Source of the DNA: an uncultured Bacilli bacterium
GTDB lineage: Bacteria > Bacillota_I > Bacilli_A > RF39 > UBA660
NCBI GenBank assembly: GCA_947631525.1
Contig: CANRLQ010000019.1
Span: forward strand, 1-13,216
Length of the DNA: 13,216 bases
Direction of reading: 5' to 3'
Each line of letters starts with the position of its first letter. Within the stretch, counting starts at the first letter, position 1. A program made the translations under genes and the position numbers. Under the pieces are notes generated by a model that was given only the letters and a program-made list of their open reading frames with translations, did no database searches and had not been told where the DNA came from. Positions 1-7,425 of this stretch are shown piece after piece.

Positions 1-222
1 AAGCAACCTTACTTGTTTTTTATTATACTACATATTTTTCTAAATGAAAAGAGTATTGATCTTTGTCAACACTCTGATAAAATTAGAAAAATAAAATTTT
101 TTCTAATTTTTTATTTATTAAGTTTAAAATATAATTAATTAGTATATAAATTATACTATTGTAAAAACTATTAATGTTAGTAATTAAATTATGTAAAAAA
201 ACGACAAATTCTTTTAAAAGTA
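1..222. other. AT-rich intergenic region with two hairpins
   Basis: No gene is visible here. The first 25 bases end in a T-run (ACTTGTTTTTTATT) that could be the tail of a terminator whose stem begins outside the window. Bases 50-75 form an imperfect hairpin: AGAGT/ACTCT plus inner TTGA/TCAA. It is followed by T-rich sequence only on the minus strand. Bases 79-90 and 99-110 are a perfect 12-bp inverted repeat (AAAATTAGAAAA / TTTTCTAATTTT) running into a T-rich tail, so it could act as a weak + strand terminator. It has almost no GC pairs, so the call is weak. Confidence 0.4.
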
Positions 223-252
223 TTGACTATAATTATTTTTATATGGTAATAT
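223..252 (+). promoter_or_regulatory. Promoter of the pilin gene
   Basis: TTGACT at 223-228 is followed after 18 bases by TAATAT at 247-252, with an extended -10 TG at 244-245. An alternative TATAAT lies at 250-255, but its spacing (21) is worse. The predicted start lies near 259, leaving a short leader with a strong AGAGGAGGA ribosome site at 269-277. Confidence 0.7.
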
Positions 253-282
253 AATTATGTAATAAAATAGAGGAGGAATAAA

Positions 283-753
283 ATGAAATCAAACAAAAAA
301 GGGTTCACATTAATCGAATTATTAGCCGTTATCGTTATTTTAGCAATCATCGCTTTAATAGCTACACCAATTATATTAAATGTAATTGAAGAAGCTAAGA
401 AAAATGCTTCAAAATCAAGTGCTTATGGATATATTGAAGCAGCTGAAAAATATATTGCTTTACAAGGAGCATTTGATGCAACTGGAAGCAACGAAACTGG
501 ATATACTAAAGTAGTACCAAATGGAGTAAAGTGTACTTTAGCTAGTGGTAATTGGTCTGGAAATGAAGAAGCAGCAGATGGTACTAGTACTTGTAAAGAA
601 TTCTATGAAGCAGTAAGTGCAACTGCTAAAGGTGAAAAACCAGTTGCAGCAGAGTTAACATATAGTAATGGTGTTCTTACAGGAACAATTACTATGAAAA
701 GCCATAGTACTAAATGGTCTTATGATGGAACTCAATTATCAGTTGCTAGTTAA
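283..753 (+). CDS. Type IV pilin-like precursor (prepilin N-terminal motif)
   Basis: This 156-aa protein is a class III-signal (type IV pilin-like) precursor. The leader is short and basic (MKSNKKG), with the predicted prepilin-peptidase cut after G7. Mature F1 (F8) and the conserved mature E5 (E12) follow in FTLIELLAVIVILAIIAL. A single hydrophobic helix covers about residues 8-33 and would anchor the subunit in the membrane and pack the fibre core. The globular part (about 45-156) has two cysteines, C84 and C104, that could form a disulfide, and many Ser/Thr. It ends in ...LSVAS, with a C-terminal serine. The start is set by a strong AGAGGAGGA site 5 bases upstream. The gene stands alone between its own promoter and terminator, and its codons look visibly less AT-rich than those of its neighbours, as expected for an abundant protein. 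No assembly ATPase, PilC-like protein or prepilin peptidase gene is in the window. It could be a major pilin or a pseudopilin. Confidence 0.88.
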   Translation: MKSNKKGFTLIELLAVIVILAIIALIATPIILNVIEEAKKNASKSSAYGYIEAAEKYIALQGAFDATGSNETGYTKVVPNGVKCTLASGNWSGNEEAADGTSTCKEFYEAVSATAKGEKPVAAELTYSNGVLTGTITMKSHSTKWSYDGTQLSVAS

Positions 754-773
754 TAAAATTCGATTAACCTTTA

Positions 774-801
774 AAACTAGTTGAAAGCAACTAGTTTTTT
801 T
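774..801 (+). terminator. Intrinsic terminator of the pilin gene
   Basis: AAACTAGTTG (774-783) pairs with CAACTAGTTT (788-797) across the loop AAAG, followed by a run of T to 801. It is a 10-bp perfect stem located 20 bases after the pilin stop codon. Confidence 0.9.
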
Positions 802-809
802 AGTATAAT
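781..809 (+). promoter_or_regulatory. Promoter nested in the pilin terminator
   Basis: TTGAAA at 781-786 and TATAAT at 804-809 are separated by exactly 17 bases and would drive the Wzy_C-type gene at 839. The -35 box lies in the upper stem and loop of the pilin terminator hairpin. A ribosome site AAAGGAG (827-833) follows. Confidence 0.65.
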
Positions 810-838
810 AAAAAAAGATTAATACTAAAGGAGTTATT

Positions 839-2185
839 ATGAAAAGTATATTAAAAAAATATAAAAATTGTAAAAATATTAGAGAAATATTAGATAAAAT
901 AGATATTAAAAATTTTTATAAGTTATCTTTTATCTTATTATTAATATGGATATTAACGCCTATATTAGTAATGTGTTTAAATCCTTTAGTAGGTAAAAAA
1001 ATATCTTATTTTATTATATTTAATATTTTAATTGTTCTTGGTAATTTAGGATTATTTATAGGCTTAATATATTACTTAAAAAATTATTATAAAAAAAATA
1101 ATAAATTTTTAAGTAATAATATACCACTTTTAATTGCTTTACTACTATTTATATGGTGTTTGATTACTTGCTTTTTTTCTATTAATAAAACTATTTCTTT
1201 TACAGGATCTTTATATAGAAGAGAAGGATTAAATACATATCTAGCATATTTAGGTATCTTTCTTTTAGGAATTTTATTAAGAGATGAAAAATACCAAAAA
1301 AAATTATTTAATTTTTTTATCATAGTTGAAGTAGTATTATCAATAATATCTATTATAAACAATAATATTACATATATGTTATTACAAAACCAAGAAGCAT
1401 ATGATGGAATATTTGAACAATTTAATCATTATGGATATTATTTGATGTTTGGTATATTATTATCATTATTTATGTTATTAAATACTAAAACTAATAAAAA
1501 ATATGTTTATTTAATTACATATGCTTTATTTTTTTATACCCTTTTAATTAATGATACATTTGGATGTATATTATCTATTTTAATTACTTTATTATTAACA
1601 TTTGTAGCAATTTTATTGTTTCATAAAAAACAAAAAAAACAACTTATTATTATTTTTATAACAACTTTATTAATATCGTTTTCAACAGTTATCAGTAATG
1701 ATAATATACTAATTAAAAATTTTAAATCTTTAAATAAAGATTTAGAAATTGTTGAAAAAGCAATTAGGAAAAAAAATACCAACGAAATAAATAGTATTGG
1801 AACCACAAGAGGATTACTTTGGAAATATGGAATAAAATATATAACAAAAAAACCTATTACAGGTTATGGAATAGAAACATTAGATATTTTATATATTGGT
1901 AATCAAATACATCAAGATAGACCTCACAATATCCTAATTCAGATGGGTGTTTTTACAGGTATTCCTGGAATTTTACTTTACTCTATATTTATTTTAAGTA
2001 TTCTTCATAGAAGTATAAAAAAAATAAATAAATTTAATATTTTAAATTTAGGAATATTTATGATTTGTCTTTGTTATTTAATGTCATCAATGTTTGGCAA
2101 TTCTATGTATTATACATCTCCATACTTTTGTATTTTCCTTGGTATGCTTTTTAGTTCAACACTAAATATAAAAAGACAAGTTTAA
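839..2185 (+). CDS. O-antigen ligase-like (Wzy_C) polytopic membrane protein
   Basis: This 448-aa protein has about 10-12 hydrophobic segments (roughly 29-51, 55-80, 95-115, 133-147, 156-173, 200-216, 222-261 as two, 268-286, 367-387, 398-420, 423-442) and one large outside loop at about 287-366. That layout is typical of the Wzy/WaaL/PglL superfamily, which moves or polymerises lipid-linked glycans on the outer face of the membrane. The loop carries the signature: R324 in TTRGLLW, then ITGYGIE, then RPHNILIQMG with H363, comparable to the conserved Arg and His of WaaL and PglL. An upstream GSLYRREGL (123-131) also recalls this family. Length is normal for the family. The start is set by AAAGGAG 5 bases upstream. 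It directly follows the pilin gene, so a pilin O-oligosaccharyltransferase role is possible. A polysaccharide polymerase or teichoic/cell-wall glycan ligase cannot be excluded. No glycan synthesis genes are in view. Confidence 0.75.
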   Translation: MKSILKKYKNCKNIREILDKIDIKNFYKLSFILLLIWILTPILVMCLNPLVGKKISYFIIFNILIVLGNLGLFIGLIYYLKNYYKKNNKFLSNNIPLLIALLLFIWCLITCFFSINKTISFTGSLYRREGLNTYLAYLGIFLLGILLRDEKYQKKLFNFFIIVEVVLSIISIINNNITYMLLQNQEAYDGIFEQFNHYGYYLMFGILLSLFMLLNTKTNKKYVYLITYALFFYTLLINDTFGCILSILITLLLTFVAILLFHKKQKKQLIIIFITTLLISFSTVISNDNILIKNFKSLNKDLEIVEKAIRKKNTNEINSIGTTRGLLWKYGIKYITKKPITGYGIETLDILYIGNQIHQDRPHNILIQMGVFTGIPGILLYSIFILSILHRSIKKINKFNILNLGIFMICLCYLMSSMFGNSMYYTSPYFCIFLGMLFSSTLNIKRQV

Positions 2186-2196
2186 CTTGTTTTTTT
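2171..2196 (+). terminator. Probable terminator overlapping the Wzy_C-type stop codon
   Basis: ACAAGT (2176-2181) pairs with ACTTGT (2185-2190) across a 3-base loop, flanked by AAAA upstream and a T-run downstream that extend the stem. The stop codon lies inside the hairpin. The short loop and weak GC content lower certainty. Confidence 0.6.
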
Positions 2197-2251
2197 CTTT
2201 ATTATTTAAAAAAAATATGATAAACTAATATTAAGTATGGGAGGTGTAGAC

Positions 2252-3535
2252 ATGTTAAAAGAAAAAATATTACCTGCAGATACATATGTTGTCATAAATA
2301 AAACAGTTTTAAATGACCAAGATAGAAAAATTTTAACAATGTTATACCAACCAATAATAGGTACTGATGCGATTAGCTTATACTTATCACTTTGGGCATA
2401 TTTAGATAAATTAGAAGTTATGTCAACAGAGTGTACTCATCATCAATTAATGACTAATATGCGACTTAAATTAGAAAGTATAATTGAAGCAAGAGAAAAA
2501 TTAGAAGCAATTGGTTTACTTAGAACATATATAAAAAAAGGAAATATAAATAATTTAATTTATGAATTATATTCTCCTTTAAGTGCATATGAATTTTTAA
2601 ATAATCCTATATTAAATATATCATTATACAATAATGTAGGTAAATTAGAATATGAAAAAATAAAAGAATATTTTAAGATTCCAAAATTCAATTTAAAAGA
2701 ATATGAAGATATATCTTGTAGTTTTAGTGATGTATTTGAATCAACGAATATTAATTCTTTTGAACATTTAGTAGAGGATATAAAAAGAGTAAATATAAAT
2801 AAATTGTCATTTGTTTCTAAACTAGATTTAGATAATACTTTATCATTAATTCCAGAGGAACTATTTAATATTAGAAGTCTAACTAAAGAGACAAAGGATT
2901 TAATATATAAGTTGTCATTTATATATAATCTTGATGATGATAGAATGAGTGAATTAATAAGAAATTCTTTAACAGAAAAAAGAACAATTGATAAAAATTT
3001 ATTAAAAACAAATTGTCGTAATTATTATCAATTTGAAAATAGTGGTAAATTACCTAGTATAATATATAGAAATCAACCAGAATATTTAAGAAAACCAATT
3101 GGTGATACTTCTAAGAAAGCTAAAATGATATATCAATTTGAGACAACTAGTCCATATGATTTTTTATTGAGTAAACATAGTGGAAATAGACCAACTAAAA
3201 ACGAATGTTCAATATTAGAATATTTATTAATAGATATGAATTTAAAACCAGGTGTGGTTAATGTTCTATTAGATTATGTCTTAAAAACAAATGATAATAA
3301 ATTAGTAAAAAAATTTATTGAATTATTAGCTGAACAATGGTCTAGAAGTAAAATAGAAACCGTTGAAGATGCGATGGAATTTGCCGAAAAAGAATACAAA
3401 AAAAATAAAAAGAAATCAACAAAAACATTAAAAGTAGTAGAAAAACCTAAATGGTTTAATGAAAAAATTGATGATGTAAAAGCAACAGATGAAGAAATAG
3501 AAGAAATGAATAATTTATTAAGTAAGTTTAAGTAG
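2252..3535 (+). CDS. dnaB: Replication initiation and membrane attachment protein DnaB (helicase loader)
   Basis: DnaB of the Bacilli type works with DnaD and DnaI to load the replicative helicase at origins and restart sites. It is unrelated to the E. coli DnaB helicase. The N terminus (LPADTYVVINKTVLNDQDRK, then LTMLYQPIIGTDAISLYLSLW) is the typical winged-helix start of this family. The C-terminal part (SPYDFLLSKHSGNRPTKNE through KKFIELLAEQWSRSKIETVEDAMEFA) matches the DnaD/DnaB_2 domain with its conserved aromatic and W positions. The start is placed at 2252, giving 427 aa. GGGAGGTG (2239-2246) lies 5 bases before this ATG, whereas the upstream in-frame ATG at 2237 overlaps that ribosome site. 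The C-terminal tail is lysine-rich. dnaI follows 7 bases later, as in Bacillus, so the two are surely co-transcribed. I found no convincing promoter in the short gap before it. Confidence 0.9.
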   Translation: MLKEKILPADTYVVINKTVLNDQDRKILTMLYQPIIGTDAISLYLSLWAYLDKLEVMSTECTHHQLMTNMRLKLESIIEAREKLEAIGLLRTYIKKGNINNLIYELYSPLSAYEFLNNPILNISLYNNVGKLEYEKIKEYFKIPKFNLKEYEDISCSFSDVFESTNINSFEHLVEDIKRVNINKLSFVSKLDLDNTLSLIPEELFNIRSLTKETKDLIYKLSFIYNLDDDRMSELIRNSLTEKRTIDKNLLKTNCRNYYQFENSGKLPSIIYRNQPEYLRKPIGDTSKKAKMIYQFETTSPYDFLLSKHSGNRPTKNECSILEYLLIDMNLKPGVVNVLLDYVLKTNDNKLVKKFIELLAEQWSRSKIETVEDAMEFAEKEYKKNKKKSTKTLKVVEKPKWFNEKIDDVKATDEEIEEMNNLLSKFK

Positions 3536-3542
3536 GTGAAGT

Positions 3543-4454
3543 ATGAAAACATTACAAAAATGTATTAAATTAGATAAAGAAAACTTTAATTTAACAGCTG
3601 AATTTAATAATGCCTTAAAAGATGAAAAGTTTAAAATATTAGTCGATAAATTAAAAACGCCGTATGACAAATTAATTAAATATACAACTATTTTACAAGA
3701 TTGTAGTGAAGAATATAATAATTGTTTAAATTGTAAAAATATAATGGAATGTAAAAACAAAATTAGAGGTTATGCTTATCTTCCAGAAATCGAAGATAAA
3801 AAAATAAAATTTGGATATAAAATGTGTAGTAAACAAAAAAAGATTGAAAAACAAAATAAATATTTAGAAAATGTATATTGTTATAATATTCCAAAAGCTA
3901 TTAAAGAAGCTAAAATGAAAGATATAATTACACAAGATAAAAATAGAGTTCAAATTATAAAATGGTTAAATTCCTTTATAAAAAATTATACGGAAAATAA
4001 AGAAACAAAAGGTTTATATTTATATGGTAGTTTTGGAAGTGGGAAGACTTATCTAATTTCTGCATTATTTAATGAATTAGCTAAACAACAAATAAAAAGT
4101 GCTATTATCTTTTGGCCAGAATACCTAGTTGAATTAAAATCTTCATTTAATCATGATGACTATCAAGATAAAATAAATAAATTAAAAAAAGTTCCACTTT
4201 TGTTATTAGATGATATAGGAGCTGAAACGACAACTTCTTGGTCAAGAGATGAAGTATTATGTCCAATAGTTCAATATCGAATGCAAGAAAAATTACCAAC
4301 ATTTTTTACATCAAATCTTGATATTGAATCATTAGAACAAAATTTATCTATAACTAAACAAGGTGTAGATGAAATAAAAGCACGCCGTATAATTGAAAGA
4401 ATTAATCAACTAACTGATAAAATGGAACTTGTAAGCAAAAATTATAGAAAATAA
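3543..4454 (+). CDS. dnaI: Primosomal helicase loader DnaI (AAA+ ATPase)
   Basis: This 303-aa protein is the ATP-dependent loader that holds and opens the replicative helicase ring. The N-terminal domain carries a cysteine cluster, C61xxC64, C70 and C95, at the place of the zinc site of Bacillus DnaI. I see no histidine at the expected fourth-ligand position, so C70 may take its place. The AAA+ domain has Walker A GSFGSGKT (162-169), Walker B LLLLDD (219-224), a sensor-1-like FFTSN (254-258) and the arginine pair R281/R282 in ARRIIERI. Length matches the family (about 310 aa). The ribosome site AGGTGA overlaps the dnaB stop codon and lies 3-4 bases from the ATG, so translation is probably coupled to dnaB. 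Confidence 0.93.
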   Translation: MKTLQKCIKLDKENFNLTAEFNNALKDEKFKILVDKLKTPYDKLIKYTTILQDCSEEYNNCLNCKNIMECKNKIRGYAYLPEIEDKKIKFGYKMCSKQKKIEKQNKYLENVYCYNIPKAIKEAKMKDIITQDKNRVQIIKWLNSFIKNYTENKETKGLYLYGSFGSGKTYLISALFNELAKQQIKSAIIFWPEYLVELKSSFNHDDYQDKINKLKKVPLLLLDDIGAETTTSWSRDEVLCPIVQYRMQEKLPTFFTSNLDIESLEQNLSITKQGVDEIKARRIIERINQLTDKMELVSKNYRK

Positions 4455-4473
4455 ATAATTTTAGGGGGAAAAT

Positions 4474-7176
4474 ATGTTTAATTTACAAAAAGAATTAAAA
4501 AAATTGGATGATATAAAAAATAATGAAGAAAAAAACATCTTCGTTGTTAATTTATTAAATAGTCTTGATTATAAAAAAAGAATTACAATTATTAATAATA
4601 TATATAATATTGAACAAAGTAAATATAATCGATTAAATAAAATAAAAGAATTTTATGAAGAAAAAGGAAAAATTAAAAAATTAATGGAAATAAAATTAAA
4701 ATTAGATGATCAAAAAAATTTTTGTATGAATTTAAAAAATCTAAAAAAAATTGTAAAGAAAGACTATTTTATTTATATAGAATTAAAAGAGGATTATATT
4801 AATTCAATTGATAATTTAATGGAGGAAAATACAATTGAACTTATCAATAAATTAAATGATTTAAAAAGCTCTTCTAGTAGACTAGAAATTTTAAATCAAT
4901 TAAAAGAAATATATGAAAATGCAATCAATAAATTACAAACAAATAGATTTTATGGAAAAAAACAAAAAATTAAGTTAATCAAAATGTTAAAAAAATACAT
5001 CGATAATATTATAAAAAATAGAATTTATATGAAAGAATCTATATTACTTCGTGTAGTTAAAAATAAGGAAGAAGTAGAAAAGAAAGAAAAAAATATAAAA
5101 GAAGAAAATGATACTATAAATTTACCTTTAACTAAAGAACAAATAGAAAATATAGATCAATTTATTAATCAAAATACATATTCATTAATTGTTAAATTAG
5201 ATAGTTTAGATTCTTCATCAAGTAAGTTAGAATTATTAAATAAAATTAAAGAAATATATGAAAAATCTTTGTCTAATTTAAAAGGAATGGATACTGAAAA
5301 TATATATGGTCAAATAAGATTAATCAAAATAATGAGAAATTATATAAATAATTTAATAAAAATAGAACATAAAATTCAAAATAAAAATAAGAAAAAAATA
5401 ATAATAGAAGAAATAGATAAACCATTAACAAATAATCAAAAAACAATTGTTAATGCAATGAAAAATAATAGTGATATAAGTTGTTATAAAACTAATGATA
5501 TTTTAATAGCTTATAAAGAATTTATAACTTTGTTTGCTAAAACATACCCTAAAGAAGTATTAATATATGCTAAATATATATCTAATAAACTAGTATCTGA
5601 TGTAGTTGATTATGACAATATAATTAAATCAATTAGTTTAATTAGAGATACAATAAAAAACAGGTTATTAAGTTTAGATAAAAATAATGAAGAAAATTTA
5701 GAAGAAAGAAAAATATTAAAAGAAATAAGAATAGTTTTTGATTTTATAAGTAAAAATTATCGTGAAGATTTATCCAAAACAAAGCATGATTATTGCTATG
5801 ATGTGATTAATTATTTTTTACAGGATGAAAGTGGTTATCCATATATAAAACGAATAATAAATGATTTACCAAATATTGTTAATACAAAAAATAATGATGA
5901 ACATATATTAATTATACTTTTAAGTGAATTTATTTATAATCATAAAAAAATGTTAGATGATAAGACAAGCTCTTATATAAATCCAGATTATTTAAAACAG
6001 GTTTATATATTATTTAGTAATTCAATTTATTTAAAATTATCAAAAAAAGAAAAAGATGAAATAGATACTATATTAAATAACTACATTAATTATTTATTAG
6101 AAAATGTTAATAAAGTAGAAAGACAAAAAGAAATAAAAAAAGAATTATATTCTCTTAAAACAAATAATTATTTTATAAATAAAAAACCAAAATTAAAAAA
6201 TGTTGATAAATCACAATTTATGTGGCAAGCAAATCATATTGTTAATAATAGAAATAATTCAATTAATCGTAATTATAGAGTTAATATATTAGAACCTACT
6301 ATCTGTTTTAATAACAATACTGCTTATTCTATACAAGAAATAGAAGATAAAAAAATAATTAAAATTCATTCATTAGATGTTGAATGTATGATACCTGAAT
6401 CAACATCTATTGATAGTCAGGTTTATAATGATATGATACTTAATAATGATATTCATTATCAAATTTCAAGACATTTAATTTTTGATTATGAAAATCTTAA
6501 TCCAACTATAACTTATGAATTAACTTTTGATAAATTTAATAATGTCGTTGATTTTAAAATATATAAAAGCAATATTAAAAATATAAAAAAATGTAATGAT
6601 GTAGATTTATTTTATATGAGTAATGAAACATTAAAGAAATTAGCTACATTATCAAAAAAAATATTATTAGTTAAAAACATTTCCTTTAAATATGTAGATA
6701 TTAATCAAATAGAAAAAGTTATGACATTAATACTAAATGAACAATTTATTGAATATATAAACAAAAATAATATACCATTTATTTATGGTGGAATAGAATA
6801 TATTAATGATTATATTAATAATATGAATAATTTAAGTGCTATTTTTTCAAGATTAGAGAAAAATGAATTTCAAGTTATATATCAATTAATCAATAACAAT
6901 GTAGGTGAATATGGATATTCGAAAGAAATGTTTGAAGTAGAAAATGATTATGATTTAAATTTAATAAATAAAATTAATTATTTATCTATTTTTAATCAAA
7001 GATTAATAGATGATATTATTATAAATAATGAATTAATTAAATCAAAAGAAGATTACATGAAAAAAATAGAAGAATTAGAGCATAATTTAAATTTAAGCAT
7101 AAATCATATAAGACCACAAGATATGGTATATAAAAATAATCGAAAAAGAAATAAATTAAAAGAATATAATTTATAA
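4474..7176 (+). CDS. Unrecognised 900-aa protein: helical repeats plus degenerate RNB (RNase II/R-like) domain
   Basis: I do not recognise a named gene. Residues 1-310 are charged and helical and contain two copies of a roughly 70-aa module (112-181 and 227-296). A weaker third copy may lie around 317-399. Residues 400-590 are also helical. From about 601 the sequence follows the RNase II/R catalytic domain: EPTICFNNNTAYSI (607-620) sits where that family has TIDxxxxxDxDDA, HSLDVECMIPESTSID (632-647) where it has the HIADVSxYV...S.LD segment, ENLNP (673-677) and a strand-rich stretch follow, then IEKVMTLILNEQFIEYI...IPFIYGG (746-773) where it has the EExMxxAN...IPxxYR block. R843 in FNQRLIDD may match the conserved RRYxD. 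The catalytic aspartates appear lost (TID to TIC, DDA to NTA), and I see no cold-shock or S1 domain. It may therefore be an RNA-binding pseudonuclease (inference). It follows dnaI after 19 bases with an AGGGGGA ribosome site, so it belongs to the dnaB-dnaI operon. Confidence 0.75.
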   Translation: MFNLQKELKKLDDIKNNEEKNIFVVNLLNSLDYKKRITIINNIYNIEQSKYNRLNKIKEFYEEKGKIKKLMEIKLKLDDQKNFCMNLKNLKKIVKKDYFIYIELKEDYINSIDNLMEENTIELINKLNDLKSSSSRLEILNQLKEIYENAINKLQTNRFYGKKQKIKLIKMLKKYIDNIIKNRIYMKESILLRVVKNKEEVEKKEKNIKEENDTINLPLTKEQIENIDQFINQNTYSLIVKLDSLDSSSSKLELLNKIKEIYEKSLSNLKGMDTENIYGQIRLIKIMRNYINNLIKIEHKIQNKNKKKIIIEEIDKPLTNNQKTIVNAMKNNSDISCYKTNDILIAYKEFITLFAKTYPKEVLIYAKYISNKLVSDVVDYDNIIKSISLIRDTIKNRLLSLDKNNEENLEERKILKEIRIVFDFISKNYREDLSKTKHDYCYDVINYFLQDESGYPYIKRIINDLPNIVNTKNNDEHILIILLSEFIYNHKKMLDDKTSSYINPDYLKQVYILFSNSIYLKLSKKEKDEIDTILNNYINYLLENVNKVERQKEIKKELYSLKTNNYFINKKPKLKNVDKSQFMWQANHIVNNRNNSINRNYRVNILEPTICFNNNTAYSIQEIEDKKIIKIHSLDVECMIPESTSIDSQVYNDMILNNDIHYQISRHLIFDYENLNPTITYELTFDKFNNVVDFKIYKSNIKNIKKCNDVDLFYMSNETLKKLATLSKKILLVKNISFKYVDINQIEKVMTLILNEQFIEYINKNNIPFIYGGIEYINDYINNMNNLSAIFSRLEKNEFQVIYQLINNNVGEYGYSKEMFEVENDYDLNLINKINYLSIFNQRLIDDIIINNELIKSKEDYMKKIEELEHNLNLSINHIRPQDMVYKNNRKRNKLKEYNL
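4807..5361 (+). repeat. Two protein-level repeats inside the 900-aa gene
   Basis: Bases 4807-5016 (residues 112-181) and 5152-5361 (residues 227-296) encode homologous helical modules. Shared landmarks are IDxxxxxNT, LI.KL..L.SSSS.LE.LN, KEIYE, YG...LIK and YI.N.IK. A 45-residue lysine/glutamate-rich linker separates them. The similarity is clear in protein but diverged in DNA, so the duplication is not recent. Confidence 0.8.
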
Positions 7177-7178
7177 TA

Positions 7179-7206
7179 TTGACAAACATGATATAAGTAG
7201 TAAAAT
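7179..7206 (+). promoter_or_regulatory. Promoter of the T-box/thrS transcript
   Basis: TTGACA (7179-7184) and TAAAAT (7201-7206) are 16 bases apart. The -35 starts only 2 bases after the upstream stop codon. Transcription should begin near 7213, just before the T-box leader. Confidence 0.75.
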
Positions 7207-7213
7207 ATAAATA

Positions 7214-7409
7214 TAAAGATTTTGATTAGGACATGTTTATTAAATGATTGTTTAAAGAGAGTTAGTGGTGGTGTGAACTAACAACTAGTTTAATAAATAC
7301 TACCTATGAATTGAACTCGAAAGAGCTTCCGGTTAATTCCGTTATTTAATTAAGTAAAAAGGTAGGATGGTACCGCGTATATACGCTCCTTGTTTTAAGG
7401 AGTTTTTTT
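7214..7409 (+). promoter_or_regulatory. T-box leader (threonine type)
   Basis: This RNA leader reads uncharged tRNA and lets transcription continue only when aminoacylation falls. The conserved T-box core GGATGGTACCGCG lies at 7365-7377, with TGGT (7368-7371) as the acceptor-end binding bulge. Stem I is formed by TAGG/CCTA (7227-7230, 7303-7306), TTTATTAAA/TTTAATAAA (7236-7244, 7289-7297) and a distal hairpin GTTAG/CTAAC (7261-7265, 7278-7282) with the family-like GGTGTGAA loop. The specifier loop strand between the two lower stems is TACTA, giving ACT (Thr, 7299-7301), in agreement with thrS downstream. The antiterminator can pair the AAGG before the core with the CTCCTT of the terminator. 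Confidence 0.93.
7386..7409 (+). terminator. T-box attenuator terminator
   Basis: CTCCTT (7386-7391) pairs with AAGGAG (7397-7402) across GTTTT, followed by seven T. It is the terminator half of the T-box switch. No other terminator separates the 900-aa gene from here, so it may also stop read-through from the dnaB-dnaI operon. Confidence 0.9.
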
Positions 7410-7425
7410 ATGGAGGTTGTGTTGT

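Noticed and set aside
223..282. Riboswitch in the pilin leader
   Set aside because: The leader after the promoter is only about 25 bases and holds just the ribosome site.
1087..1806. Minus-strand open frames inside the Wzy_C-type gene, and similar ones inside dnaB, dnaI and thrS
   Set aside because: They lack ribosome sites and lie wholly opposite genes with clear family signatures; low-complexity hydrophobic translations are expected from antisense AT-rich DNA.
2237..2251. Upstream ATG start for dnaB
   Set aside because: The GGGAGGTG ribosome site overlaps this ATG and is correctly spaced for ATG 2252, where the family-typical N terminus begins.
4474..7176. The gene after dnaI as ytxC, from the Bacillus order with ytxC near thrS
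   Set aside because: YtxC is about 280 aa; this protein is 900 aa with duplicated helical modules and RNB-like motifs, and I see no YtxC resemblance. The 190-aa gene also does not clearly match it.
7417..7425. TTG start for the 190-aa gene
   Set aside because: It touches the GGAGG site with no spacer; ATG 7426 has a 9-base spacer.
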